A stretch of 64,000 nt of DNA from Sphingomonas sanxanigenens DSM 19645 = NX02 (GCF_000512205.2 NZ_CP006644.1:868001-932000); one strand, 5' to 3'; shown: positions 1 to 7,685, counted from the first letter of the stretch. Program-made: numbers and translations. Notes: a model not told the origin generated them from the sequence alone.

Positions 1-1
1 G

Positions 2-487
2 AAGAAGCGGGAGGCGTTGGGGTCGCAGGGCGCCGATAACGAGCGCGCCAACATCACCATCGCGCTGCTGCAAGAGTTCGATCGTTTCGACGGGCTGCTG
101 TTCGCCGCGACGAACGTGACGAAGGAGATCGACCCAGCGATCTGGCGGCGGTTTCAGATGCAAATCGAGATCGGCCTGCCGGGCGCATCCGAACGATATG
201 CCATCGTCAAGATGTACCTCGCGCCGTTCGAGGTCGCCGACGATGCGGTCACTGCAATTGCGGAGGCGCTCGACGGGGCGGCCCCCTCGCTCATCAAGGA
301 AGGCTGCGAGGCGATCAAGCGGTCGATGGTTCTCGGCCCGAAGATGGGTCTTCCCATCGACCTGCCGTCGATCATGGATCGGTTCGCGAACAGCGCGTCC
401 GCGTCTGAGGGGATGCCCGAGCCGGCGCTCTGGAGCTCACGTCGCTCGGTGCTGGCAAATCTCGCCCAGGTCGAGTGGCTGGCGTGA
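2..487 (+). CDS. Phage AAA+ ATPase, C-terminal part (5' end outside window)
   Basis: The frame is open from the first bases of the window, so this is the 3' part of a longer gene. The visible ~161 residues look like the end of an AAA+ module: ALLQEFDRFDGLLFAATN resembles the sensor-1 strand, and EIDPAIWRRFQMQIEIGLP resembles the arginine-finger stretch that follows it. A helical lid follows (IVKMYLAP, AITAIAEAL-like). Walker A and B lie upstream of the window. It precedes a VRR-NUC nuclease and a helicase, so a role in phage DNA replication or recombination is likely. The internal TTG at 17 is not the true start. Confidence 0.75.
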   Translation, partial: KKREALGSQGADNERANITIALLQEFDRFDGLLFAATNVTKEIDPAIWRRFQMQIEIGLPGASERYAIVKMYLAPFEVADDAVTAIAEALDGAAPSLIKEGCEAIKRSMVLGPKMGLPIDLPSIMDRFANSASASEGMPEPALWSSRRSVLANLAQVEWLA

Positions 488-912
488 CGCCTTGGTATCT
501 CAAGAAGCCGCGCGTGCCAGCGACGGGGGCAAAGCGTCCCCGTCGCAAGGCGCCCGGCGCGCTTGAACGCCCGGTGCAGCGCGGCGTCATCGAACTGCTC
601 GAGACGCTTGGCCTGCGCGTCGCCGCGGTACCGAACGGCGCGATGCTCGCCGGAAACGCCGCCAGCCGCGCGCGCCTCATGAAGGCGCTGAAGAAGGACG
701 GGCTGCGCCCCGGCTTCCCCGACCTGATCGTGATGGGCCGCAAGCCCGGTCAGATCGGCGTGCTCGAATGCAAGCGCGAGAAGGACGGCCGGCTGAGCGT
801 GGAACAGAAAGAGTGGCGGGATTTCTTCATCGAGGTGGGCCACCCGTGGGCGTGCGTCACCAGCGTCGATGAAGCCCTCGCTGCCATCAAATCGTGGGGA
901 TGGCTGGCATGA
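484..912 (+). CDS. VRR-NUC domain nuclease
   Basis: A protein of ~142 aa. The GTG at 484 overlaps the preceding stop (GTGA), which suggests translational coupling; a GTG at 475 is an alternative start. The family signature is visible: an Arg-rich N-terminus, VQRGVIELLETLGLR, then the catalytic-type block PGFPDLIVMG followed by VLECKREKDGRLSVEQKEW (Asp and Glu-x-Lys of the PD-(D/E)XK fold). Phage members are small stand-alone nucleases or Holliday-junction-type enzymes in replication modules. It lies between an AAA+ ATPase and a helicase, consistent with a recombination or replication role. The family call is firm; the substrate is not known. Confidence 0.8.
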   Translation: MTPWYLKKPRVPATGAKRPRRKAPGALERPVQRGVIELLETLGLRVAAVPNGAMLAGNAASRARLMKALKKDGLRPGFPDLIVMGRKPGQIGVLECKREKDGRLSVEQKEWRDFFIEVGHPWACVTSVDEALAAIKSWGWLA

Positions 913-1466
913 GCAGGAACACGTGGTGCCCGCCCGAATATCGGGCCGCCTATGATGCGCTGACGCGCAAGAAGATCCGCGCTGCCGATGCGCGCGCGAT
1001 GATCGAGGAACAGATGAAGGTCGATGCCGCGCGGTCGCGGCCTGTGGCGCCGCCGACCGCAGAGCCCGAGCCGTCGTGCCCGCCTGTGGCAGACGAGCCC
1101 AGGCGCGCCGTCGGCAAGCCCGCGCCGCGGGTCGGCGACCTGGTCCAACTGCCGGAAAGCTACGACCCGATGATCGTGCAGATCGCCCTCAATCGCCGGA
1201 AGAACTGGCAGCGTGCCCGCAGCGGCCGTGGCGGCAACCATATGATGAAGGCCGCGCGGCTGATCATGGACGGTAATGCCGAGACGGTTCGCCGGGAGAG
1301 CGACCCTGTCGAGCGCGCGAAGAGCTATCTGCGGCGGCGGGGCTATATCGTCTATGACGGCGCCGTCCTCGAGCCCCGCCAGCAGGGCTTTGTCGTCGGC
1401 CGCCGCACTGTGCCGAACGCCGCAGCGCTGATCGATCTCGCGCGCAAGATGGGGTGGGCGGCATGA
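909..1466 (+). CDS. Hypothetical phage protein, replication module
   Basis: A protein of 185 aa whose ATG overlaps the previous stop by 4 nt. I do not recognise a family. The N-terminal ~35 residues are basic and helical (WCPPEYRAAYDALTRKK). A proline/arginine-rich linker follows at about residues 45-75. The C-terminal half contains KSYLRRRGYIVYDGAVL and GFVVGRRTVPNAAALIDLA, which looks like a small DNA-binding or zinc-free regulatory fold. It sits in a run of overlapping genes leading to the helicase, so a minor role in DNA metabolism is the most that can be inferred. Confidence 0.6.
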   Translation: MSRNTWCPPEYRAAYDALTRKKIRAADARAMIEEQMKVDAARSRPVAPPTAEPEPSCPPVADEPRRAVGKPAPRVGDLVQLPESYDPMIVQIALNRRKNWQRARSGRGGNHMMKAARLIMDGNAETVRRESDPVERAKSYLRRRGYIVYDGAVLEPRQQGFVVGRRTVPNAAALIDLARKMGWAA

Positions 1467-1603
1467 CCCGCGAGACCGCCTGCAAGATGATCGAGCGCAA
1501 CGCCCGTGGCGAGGTGGTGCGGGTGGAGCATCTCTACTTCATCCCGGCTCGAAACATCGGACCCGGTGCGCGAAATCTGCGGACGATGGGGCAGGTGCGA
1601 TGA
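1463..1603 (+). CDS. Small phage protein (46 aa)
   Basis: A short ORF that starts with an ATG overlapping the previous stop (ATGA at 1463-1466). It ends in a TGA overlapping the helicase start (ATGA at 1600-1603), so it fills exactly the space between its neighbours and is probably translated by coupling. The 46-residue product begins MTRETACKMIERNARGEVVR and is basic. It has no recognisable domain. The perfect two-sided overlap is the main evidence that it is real. Confidence 0.5.
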   Translation: MTRETACKMIERNARGEVVRVEHLYFIPARNIGPGARNLRTMGQVR

Positions 1604-3000
1604 GCGCCGCCCCCAGCCTCTACGAGGCGTTCCTCGCCCGCAAGGCGATCGTCGATCCGCCAACCGGCATTGATGCCCCCGTCGACCTTCCCGATGCGCT
1701 GTTCGCTTTCCAGGCGGATATCGTTCGCTGGTCGCTGCGCCGCGGGCGCGCCGCCCTGTTCGCCGGTACCGGGCTGGGCAAGAGCCTGATGGAGTTGGCG
1801 TGGGGGCAGGCGGTGCACCGCGAGACGGGTCGCCCTGTGCTGCTGCTGACGCCCCTCGCCGTGTCCGCGCAGATGGTGCGCGAGGCCGAGAAGTTCGGGC
1901 TTTCCGCGCGGCAGGTGGCATCCGCGGACGACTGCGTCGCAGGCGTGAACATCGCCAACTATCAGAAGATCGGCAATTTCGATCTGGGCCGCTTCGGCGG
2001 CGTCATCCTCGACGAGAGCAGCATCCTCAAGTCGACGGACGGCCATTATCGCACGCGTCTGATCGAGGAATGCCAGGCGGTTCCGTTCCGGCTTGCCGCG
2101 ACCGCAACGCCGGCGCCGAACGACTTCATGGAGCTGGGCAATCACGCCGAGTTCCTCGGAATCATGTCCTACACGGACATGCTCGCCACCTTCTTCACGC
2201 ACGACAATGGCGACACCCAGAAATGGCGCCTCAAAGGGCATGCCGAGAACGAGTTCTGGAAGTGGATGGCATCGTGGTCTGTCATGCTCCGCAAGCCGTC
2301 CGATCTGGGCTATGCGGACGCAGGCTATGATCTGCCGCCGCTGCAGTTCGTGCAGCACACGGTCGGCGCCGATTACGCCCCCAACATCGACACCGGCATG
2401 CTCTTCCCGATGCAGGCGCAGACGCTCCAGGAGCGGATCGCGGCCCGGCGATCGACGGTCGATCAGCGGGTGGCGCTGGCCGCATCGATCACGCCGCCCG
2501 ATCGCCCTTTCGTGTGGTGGTGCAACCTCAATGAAGAGAGCGCGCAGCTTGCGCGGATGATCCCCGGTGCCGTCGAGACCAAGGGCAGCGATCCGGACGA
2601 CATCAAGGAGCGCAAGCTGCTGGATTTCAGTGAAGGCCGCACGCGGGTGCTCGTGACGAAGGCGGGCGTCGCGGGCTTCGGCATGAACTGGCAGCACTGC
2701 GCTGACACCGGCTTTGTCGGGCTCAACGACAGCTTCGAGCAGTTCTATCAGGCGGTGCGTCGCTTCTGGCGGTTCGGCCAGACGCGGCCGGTGACGGCGC
2801 ATGTGATCGCCAGCGAGATCGAGGGCGCCACCACCGCCAATATCCGGCGCAAGGAATCCGATGCCGAGCGCATGGCCGCGGCGATGGTGATGCACATGGC
2901 GGACCTGTCGAGCGCCGCGGTGCGCGGGAGCGTGCGCGACACGCTGGCCTATGACCCGCGCCAGCCCATCATTCTTCCCAATTTTCTGGAGGCAGCATGA
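1600..3000 (+). CDS. SNF2/DEAD-like phage DNA helicase
   Basis: A protein of 466 aa. Visible helicase motifs are Q-like FAFQADIVRW (about residue 35), Walker A AGTGLGKSLMEL (about 55), motif Ia LLLTPLAVSAQ, motif II VILDESSILKS (DESS, about 130), motif III AATATPAPNDF (about 165), and in domain 2 GVAGFGMNWQHC with QAVRRFWRFGQ (motifs V/VI, about 370-400). This is the SF2/SNF2-like architecture of phage replicative or recombination helicases. The start overlaps the 46-aa ORF and the stop overlaps the methyltransferase start. It probably unwinds DNA in the phage replication module. Confidence 0.85.
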   Translation: MSAAPSLYEAFLARKAIVDPPTGIDAPVDLPDALFAFQADIVRWSLRRGRAALFAGTGLGKSLMELAWGQAVHRETGRPVLLLTPLAVSAQMVREAEKFGLSARQVASADDCVAGVNIANYQKIGNFDLGRFGGVILDESSILKSTDGHYRTRLIEECQAVPFRLAATATPAPNDFMELGNHAEFLGIMSYTDMLATFFTHDNGDTQKWRLKGHAENEFWKWMASWSVMLRKPSDLGYADAGYDLPPLQFVQHTVGADYAPNIDTGMLFPMQAQTLQERIAARRSTVDQRVALAASITPPDRPFVWWCNLNEESAQLARMIPGAVETKGSDPDDIKERKLLDFSEGRTRVLVTKAGVAGFGMNWQHCADTGFVGLNDSFEQFYQAVRRFWRFGQTRPVTAHVIASEIEGATTANIRRKESDAERMAAAMVMHMADLSSAAVRGSVRDTLAYDPRQPIILPNFLEAA

Positions 3001-3947
3001 GCATCCTTGCCGTCGATCAGGTCGTTACCGACGACTATGCCATCTACCAGGGCGACAGCTGCGAAATCATCCGGGCGCTGCCCGGAGACAGCATCGGCTT
3101 CGGCATCCACTCGCCGCCGTTCGAGGGCCTTTACAAGTTCAGCAGCTTCGATCGCGACATATCCAACAATGAGGGCGCCGGCTTCTGGGAGCATTATGCG
3201 TTCCTGATTCAGGAGTTGCTGCGCGTGACGATGCCCGGCCGCCTGCACAGCGTGCATGTGATGCAGCTTCCGACCTCGAAGGTCCGGCACGGCCACATCG
3301 GAATGCGCGATTTCAGGGGCGAGGTGATCCGCGCCTATGAGGACGCCGGATGGATCTTCCATAGCGAGGTCTGCATCTGGAAGGATCCTGTCGTTGCGCA
3401 GCAGCGCACCAAGAGCATCCGGCTGCTGCACAAGCAGGTGGTCAAGGATTCGACCATCAGCGGGCAGGGCCTCGCCGACTATGTCGTGACGTTCCGAAAG
3501 CCCGGCGACAATCCGGACCCGGTGTCGGGCTGTTTCGATGCCTATTATGGCGATGGCGCAGGCCCTGACTTCACGAAGTACACGACCGATACCGATGGCC
3601 GGAACTGGTATTCGATCGAGGTGTGGCAGCGCTATGCCTCGCCGGTCTGGACAGACATCCGACAGACGCGGACGCTTCAATATCGCGAGGGGCGCGATGA
3701 GAAGGATGAGCAGCATATCTCGCCGCTCCAGCTCGACGTGATCGAGCGCTGCATCGATCTGTGGAGCAACCCAGGCGATACCGTGCTGACGCCGTTCCTG
3801 GGTATTGGCAGCGAGGTCTATTGCGCCGTCGAGATGGGGCGCAAGGGGATCGGTATCGAGCTCAAGCCCTCCTATTTCGTGCAGGCCGCGAAGAATATCG
3901 CGGCGCTGGCGTCGCGCAGCGCGGGGCTTTTCGAGTTCGCCGCATGA
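2997..3947 (+). CDS. Phage DNA methyltransferase (N4/N6 type)
   Basis: A protein of 316 aa whose ATG overlaps the helicase stop. An SPPF tetrapeptide near residue 39 (GIHSPPFEGL) is motif IV. SPP[YF] is typical of N4-cytosine and some N6-adenine amino-methyltransferases. Near the C-terminus, SNPGDTVLTPFLGIGSE is the SAM-binding motif I (the usual FxGxG appears as FLGIGS). The order IV then I is the beta-class arrangement. It probably modifies phage DNA. A separate Dam-type methyltransferase is encoded at 35024-35551, so this prophage carries two modification enzymes. Confidence 0.82.
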   Translation: MSILAVDQVVTDDYAIYQGDSCEIIRALPGDSIGFGIHSPPFEGLYKFSSFDRDISNNEGAGFWEHYAFLIQELLRVTMPGRLHSVHVMQLPTSKVRHGHIGMRDFRGEVIRAYEDAGWIFHSEVCIWKDPVVAQQRTKSIRLLHKQVVKDSTISGQGLADYVVTFRKPGDNPDPVSGCFDAYYGDGAGPDFTKYTTDTDGRNWYSIEVWQRYASPVWTDIRQTRTLQYREGRDEKDEQHISPLQLDVIERCIDLWSNPGDTVLTPFLGIGSEVYCAVEMGRKGIGIELKPSYFVQAAKNIAALASRSAGLFEFAA

Positions 3948-4213
3948 GCGCCGCCACCGCCACGCAGCCTGATCCGGACAGCATGACACTGCACTTCGGC
4001 CACAATGACCGGCCGACGTGGGCGGAGGAGGCGCCTGTCTATATCCGGTACCGCAATGGCCGCATCGTCGGCCCGCTGCCCGCGCGGACGCGCCGGTGGC
4101 GCATCTGGCCGAGCGGGTCGAGCGATTGGGACATCGTCGCTTGGCGCTATGCGGATGAGGCCGCCCGCATGGCCGACGATGCGGCGCGCCAGTCCGATGA
4201 GGGCGCTCGGTGA
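3944..4213 (+). CDS. Hypothetical phage protein (89 aa)
   Basis: The ATG overlaps the methyltransferase stop and the stop overlaps the next start. The 89-residue product has a Trp/Arg-rich centre (TRRWRIWPSGSSDWDIVAWR) and an Ala-rich helical C-terminus. I do not recognise a family. Its tight placement in the overlapping gene chain and codon usage like its neighbours support it as a real gene. Confidence 0.55.
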   Translation: MSAATATQPDPDSMTLHFGHNDRPTWAEEAPVYIRYRNGRIVGPLPARTRRWRIWPSGSSDWDIVAWRYADEAARMADDAARQSDEGAR

Positions 4214-4986
4214 GCGTCATCGCCACAGCCGTTAAGCACCTGCTCGCCGCTGGCGTGACCGGCGACGCATTGGTCGCGGCCATCGCGGAGATGGAAGCGC
4301 AGCAGCATGCTGGTGCGGCCACAGACATGGTCGACACGGCGGCGGAGAAGCGGCGGGCGTGGGATCGTGACTATCGGCGCCAGCGCCGCGCCGCAGAGAA
4401 AGAGGCGGCTTGTCCACCCGACATCCACCCGACTCAGGTGGATCGGGTGGAAAATGCCGACAATCCTCCCCCTCCCTCCTCCCCTGATAAAAGCCCCCTA
4501 GAACCCCAAAAATTAACCCCTCCGCCCACCCCCACGCGCGACACCACGCGAGCGCGCGAGGCGAGCCGCTTGCCGGTCGACTGGCAGCCGGAGCCTTTCG
4601 GTGGCGAACTGGCGGAGGCGGTCTCTCGCTGGCCGCCCGGCGCGCTGGACCGCGAGTTGGAGCGCTTTCGCGACTGGGCGGCGAGCGCGAGCGGGCCGAA
4701 CGCCCGGAAGAAGGATTGGCAGGCGGCATGGCGCAACTGGTGCCGCAGGGCCGAAGACGAAGGCAGGTATCGCAATGGACAACGTTCGACCGCTCAAGGC
4801 CGTGGTGGCGCGGGTGGCAGCCGGGATGCCGTCATCCGAGCCCTTGACGCAGACATCGCTCGCCTTGCCGACGAGCCTGCAGGACCTGGATCTCGACACG
4901 CTGCCGGCGAGGCTGGACGATACGACGCTGGCGATGGTCCGCCGCATCGCGGACGAACCGCCGCCGGCGCTTACGCGCTGCGATGA
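4210..4986 (+). CDS. DnaT/replication-initiator-like phage protein
   Basis: A protein of 258 aa. The N-terminal ~50 residues are helical. A low-complexity Pro/Ser/Thr linker occupies residues ~75-120. The recognisable part follows at ~120-195: LPVDWQPEP, FRDWAASASGPNARKKDWQ and AAWRNWCRRA resemble the C-terminal domain common in phage replication-initiation (DnaT-like, YdaU-like) proteins. The last ~65 residues are Gly/Ala/Arg-rich and read out of frame over the start of the next gene (212-nt overlap). The ancestral stop may have lain near 4780, with the tail being read-through. It probably recruits or loads the host replication machinery. Confidence 0.65.
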   Translation: MSVIATAVKHLLAAGVTGDALVAAIAEMEAQQHAGAATDMVDTAAEKRRAWDRDYRRQRRAAEKEAACPPDIHPTQVDRVENADNPPPPSSPDKSPLEPQKLTPPPTPTRDTTRAREASRLPVDWQPEPFGGELAEAVSRWPPGALDRELERFRDWAASASGPNARKKDWQAAWRNWCRRAEDEGRYRNGQRSTAQGRGGAGGSRDAVIRALDADIARLADEPAGPGSRHAAGEAGRYDAGDGPPHRGRTAAGAYALR

Positions 4987-5467
4987 GCGGCACTTCAAGC
5001 AGTGCATGCGGGTGATGCGGACGACGCTGCCCAGCCGTGCGGCGGAGGACGATCTGAGCGGCAGCCTGTTCGCCACGGCCTATTACAAGTCGCTCGGCCA
5101 TCGATCGAACGAGGCGATCTCCTTCCTGCTCGAGCACGCGCTGGCCGAATGCAGGTGGTTCCCGACGATCGTCGAATGCAACGCCATCCTCGCGCGCTGG
5201 AGCCGCGGCGACGACGCTTTCGCGCGGCATGGCCAAGCGACGGCGATCGTACGCCGCGAGGTGGAGGCGCGTTTCGCCGAGGCGTTCGATGCGCTCGAAG
5301 AGGGCAGGCTTTGCCAGGCCGAGATCGACGCGCTGCCCGACCAATGGAAGCGCATCGCGGCCGAGCGCTGCCTGCTCTGGCACCATGACGATGGCAGCTT
5401 CACCGATCGCACGGGACTGGCTGCCCGGGACGAGAAACAGGCCAACGCGAATGGGAGTCTCGGATGA
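4775..5467 (+). CDS. Hypothetical phage replication-module protein
   Basis: A protein of 230 aa, beginning MDNVRPLKAVVARVAAG. It overlaps the previous gene by 212 nt in another frame, but its codon usage is typical of the window. Conserved-looking helical segments are DERHFKQCMRVMRTTLPSR, YYKSLGHRSNEAISFLLEHA and CRWFPTIVECNAILARW. No named family was recognised. Placement between a DnaT-like protein and an antiterminator suggests an accessory replication role such as helicase loading; that is inference only. Confidence 0.65.
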   Translation: MDNVRPLKAVVARVAAGMPSSEPLTQTSLALPTSLQDLDLDTLPARLDDTTLAMVRRIADEPPPALTRCDERHFKQCMRVMRTTLPSRAAEDDLSGSLFATAYYKSLGHRSNEAISFLLEHALAECRWFPTIVECNAILARWSRGDDAFARHGQATAIVRREVEARFAEAFDALEEGRLCQAEIDALPDQWKRIAAERCLLWHHDDGSFTDRTGLAARDEKQANANGSLG

Positions 5468-6024
5468 TGAAAGACGTTAATGGATGGTGCGTGTTGCGCG
5501 CAGCTGGTGGCAGCACGCTGCGGCTGGCGACCTCGCTCAACGAGAGCGGCATGGAGGCATGGACGCCCTCGCTGGTGATATCGCGCCGCATCCCGCGCTC
5601 GCGGGTGCGGATCGACAAGGCGGTGCCGATGCTGCCCACGTTCGTGTTCGCGCGGGCGCGGCATCTCGACGCGTTGCTCGGGCTGGCGGCGACCGCCAAG
5701 AAGGCGCAGCCGGCGTTCTCGGTGTTCCGCTATCAGGGGCGTGTGCCGGTCATCTCCGATGTCGGGCTCGAGCCGCTGCGGACGGCCGAGGCCAAGGCGC
5801 TGCCGAAGGACCAGCGGCACGCGTTCGCGGCAGGCGAGGCGGTGCGGCTGAGCGACGGGCCGTTTGCCGGGATGAGCGGCGTGGTGGAGCGCGCGCAGGG
5901 CGAGTTCGTGCTGGTCTGCTTCCCCGGCTTTCGCGTGCCGGTGAAGATCTCGTCTTTCCTTTTGCGGCCGGATGAGGCAGAACAAACCCAGCCCGATAAG
6001 GGCACCGCCGCACGAGCGGCATGA
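5464..6024 (+). CDS. NusG-like transcription antiterminator
   Basis: A protein of 186 aa; the ATGATG start overlaps the previous stop. The N-terminal half resembles the NGN fold of NusG paralogues (GWCVLRAAGGSTLRLATSL, then MLPTFVFARA, FSVFRYQGRVPVISD). Residues ~120-160 (FAAGEAVRLSDGPFAGMSG, VVERAQGEFVLVCF) match a KOW motif. It is the last gene before the late region, where lambdoid phages carry Q. The inference is that it travels with RNA polymerase and lets it read the ~25-kb late operon. No recognition element could be identified. Confidence 0.75.
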   Translation: MMKDVNGWCVLRAAGGSTLRLATSLNESGMEAWTPSLVISRRIPRSRVRIDKAVPMLPTFVFARARHLDALLGLAATAKKAQPAFSVFRYQGRVPVISDVGLEPLRTAEAKALPKDQRHAFAAGEAVRLSDGPFAGMSGVVERAQGEFVLVCFPGFRVPVKISSFLLRPDEAEQTQPDKGTAARAA

Positions 6025-6176
6025 TGCGGGCGAAGTCGGATGGCCATCGGCCTTACCGCCCCCGCCACCAACCGCGGGAAGCGTGCTTCTCGCGGAGTGC
6101 TGCTGCATATAACCGAGATCCGCGCGAAACCGGTCAGGTTGATCCGATCACCCAGATGGTGGTGAGCGGGGACTGA
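6021..6176 (+). CDS. Possible small phage protein (51 aa)
   Basis: ATG at 6021 overlaps the antiterminator stop (ATGA) and the frame runs to TGA at 6174. The 51-residue product begins MMRAKSDGHRPYRPRHQPRE and is Arg/Pro-rich with no recognised domain. The overlap suggests translational coupling, but the stretch could equally be the untranslated leader of the late operon. Confidence 0.35.
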   Translation: MMRAKSDGHRPYRPRHQPREACFSRSAAAYNRDPRETGQVDPITQMVVSGD

Positions 6177-6273
6177 GCGGGAGTAGGACTGCCGGCGTGT
6201 CGAGCCACCGGCTGCAACGTCTGAGGTGCATGGACGTGACGGCGGGAGAGACCGCACCCAATCGGAGAACCCC
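6177..6273 (+). promoter_or_regulatory. Short leader before the late-gene block
   Basis: About 100 nt with no convincing ORF. It contains a small GC hairpin (GCCGG...CCGGC around 6191-6212) and ends with CGGAGAAC, a plausible ribosome binding site for the ATG at 6274. As the first gap downstream of the NusG-like gene, it is a reasonable place for a late promoter or antitermination element. No promoter boxes stand out. Confidence 0.25.
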
Positions 6274-6501
6274 ATGACCACCACCGTCACCATCAAGACG
6301 CACGCCTGGCCGGTCGAGGTCACGACGACCGACGACTATGATAGCGGCGAGAGCCACGTCTATACAGCCGTCACCACCACGGTGCCGCCGGGCACGTCGG
6401 TCGACCTGTACCTGACGAGCACGCGCTCGCTGTCGCTGCGTGAGTTGCCGATCCCGCACGAGGATCAGCCGCATGTGAGCGATGCCGTCTCGGCCGCCTA
6501 A
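6274..6501 (+). CDS. Hypothetical phage protein (75 aa)
   Basis: ATG 6274 follows a GGAGA Shine-Dalgarno. The product is a Thr/Val-rich, probably all-beta protein (MTTTVTIKTHAWPVEVTTTD, then TSVDLYLTSTRSLSLRELPI). No named family was recognised, although small beta proteins of this kind are common near phage HNH and terminase genes. The end overlaps the HNH gene start by 20 nt. Confidence 0.55.
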   Translation: MTTTVTIKTHAWPVEVTTTDDYDSGESHVYTAVTTTVPPGTSVDLYLTSTRSLSLRELPIPHEDQPHVSDAVSAA

Positions 6502-6796
6502 GCTTAACGGCAAGCCGAGGCAGGCCAAGCAGTCCAACTGGTCGCGTCGTGCTTCGCGCCAGTCGCGCGGATATGGCCGCGAGCATGAGCGGATCCGCGC
6601 TGAGCTGCTGCGGGATGAGCCGCTCTGTCGTGAGTGCAGGAAGCACGGCCGCGTCACCGCCGCGGTGATCGCTGACCATGTCGTGCCGTTGGCGCAGGGC
6701 GGTTCGGGCGAGCGGTCGAACTACCAGCCGCTATGTCGGCCATGCTCGGACGCGAAGACAGCGCGCGAGGCTGCTGCAGGAAGGACGAAGCCATGA
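6482..6796 (+). CDS. HNH endonuclease
   Basis: A protein of 104 aa. The N-terminus is basic. The HNH/zinc core is visible as CRECRKHGRV, then ADHVVPLAQGG (the H of the DH pair), then NYQPLCRPCSDAK, which gives two CxxC zinc pairs around the catalytic His. Stand-alone HNH enzymes just upstream of a P27-type small terminase are typical of HK97-like phages, where they assist the terminase in cutting concatemers. The stop overlaps the next ATG (ATGA). Confidence 0.85.
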   Translation: MPSRPPKLNGKPRQAKQSNWSRRASRQSRGYGREHERIRAELLRDEPLCRECRKHGRVTAAVIADHVVPLAQGGSGERSNYQPLCRPCSDAKTAREAAAGRTKP

Positions 6797-7041
6797 CGTT
6801 CGATGAGGTGGCCGAGGCCGCTATGCTGGTGGGCACGTACAAGCAGCTTGCCGATGCACGGGCGCGGGTGAACGAGACCGTGATCCAGATTGCCGGCGCG
6901 CTGCCCGCGGTACAGGACGCGATCAATAACACCGTGTCGTCTCAGGTGCAGTCGCAAGTCACCGCGGCGCTGGATGCCAGCATTGCGAGCACGGTTGATC
7001 GCCTCACCGCGATGGGCATTGAACTGCCGGTCGCGATCTGA
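6793..7041 (+). CDS. Hypothetical phage protein (82 aa)
   Basis: Starts at the ATGA overlap with the HNH gene; the stop touches the next ATG. The 82-residue product is predicted helical and Ala-rich (MTFDEVAEAAMLVGTYKQLA, then QVQSQVTAALDASIASTVD), a candidate small coiled-coil protein. No family was recognised. It belongs to a set of three small genes between the HNH and terminase genes. Confidence 0.55.
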   Translation: MTFDEVAEAAMLVGTYKQLADARARVNETVIQIAGALPAVQDAINNTVSSQVQSQVTAALDASIASTVDRLTAMGIELPVAI

Positions 7042-7340
7042 TGTTGCTGATCGAGATTCCGCGGGCCGCATCGATCGAAGAGGACGATCCCCGCTTCACG
7101 CCCGCGATCGTAGAGATCGGCCCATGGCTGAACATTGTGCTTGATGGTGTCGTGCAGCGCTTTGTCATCGGCTATGACATCGATGCCGGCACAGTCGATC
7201 GCCTCGTCGTTGATGAGAATGACCACGTCACGCTCAATGCGGCGAAGGATGCGGCGTTGACCGAGACGATCGCTGGCGTGGTTGAGGTGAGCTGGATTGG
7301 CGATGTCCCCGCGGCCGGCGGCAAGGTAGTCATCTCATGA
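7041..7340 (+). CDS. Hypothetical phage protein (99 aa)
   Basis: A protein of 99 aa rich in acidic and beta-branched residues (RFVIGYDIDAGTVDRLVVDE, ETIAGVVEVSWIGDVP), likely all-beta. The start is directly adjacent to the previous stop, and the stop overlaps the next ATG. No family was recognised. Confidence 0.5.
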   Translation: MLLIEIPRAASIEEDDPRFTPAIVEIGPWLNIVLDGVVQRFVIGYDIDAGTVDRLVVDENDHVTLNAAKDAALTETIAGVVEVSWIGDVPAAGGKVVIS

Positions 7341-7534
7341 TCGACATGGATGCACTGGCACGTGCCGCCGAAGGTGATCCGAACGCAAAGGTGACGGTGA
7401 GCAAGAAGTGGCTGGCCGAAGTCCATCGGCTGCTCCAGCAGCGGGCGCGCGATAGACGGATGGACAGCGTGCTTGAAAAGGTGTTCAGCTACGGGCGCGG
7501 CGCTACACCCCCGGGGGGCGGGGCAAAAGTCTAG
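7337..7534 (+). CDS. Hypothetical phage protein (65 aa)
   Basis: A 65-aa protein starting at an ATGA overlap. VSKKWLAEVHRLLQQRARDR forms a basic amphipathic helix. The C-terminus is Gly-rich and basic. No family was recognised. It is the last gene before the structured gap upstream of the small terminase. Confidence 0.5.
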   Translation: MIDMDALARAAEGDPNAKVTVSKKWLAEVHRLLQQRARDRRMDSVLEKVFSYGRGATPPGGGAKV

Positions 7535-7685
7535 GGCGGCTCGTCTCAGGACCGTGCGTGAACCCAATTTTTCGCACGCCCGGATTAAATTTTTGGGACG
7601 AATTAAATTTCTGGGCCGCGCAAGCCGGCCGCAAGTATAGCGCAAGTAAAACCGCGATATACTTGGCGAATACTTGCGAGGTGCT
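7535..7685 (+). promoter_or_regulatory. Structured intergenic site before the small terminase (candidate packaging site or operator)
   Basis: A 151-nt AT-richer gap. It holds two 14-bp direct repeats ATTAAATTTYTGGG (7584-7597 and 7602-7615). It also holds four CAAGT/ACTTG boxes: CAAGTAT at 7632 and CAAGTA at 7643 in one orientation, and ATACTTG at 7659 and 7670 in the other. Each pair is spaced 11 bp. Together they form a two-armed inverted repeat over 7630-7678. The last box abuts the GCGAGG ribosome binding site of the terminase gene. Small terminases often bind DNA next to their own gene, so a pac/cos site or an operator is plausible. Confidence 0.55.

Noticed and set aside
6482-6796. HNH gene as a homing endonuclease
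   Set aside because: Small HNH enzymes beside a P27-type terminase are normal packaging partners, and no intron or intein disrupts a neighbouring gene.
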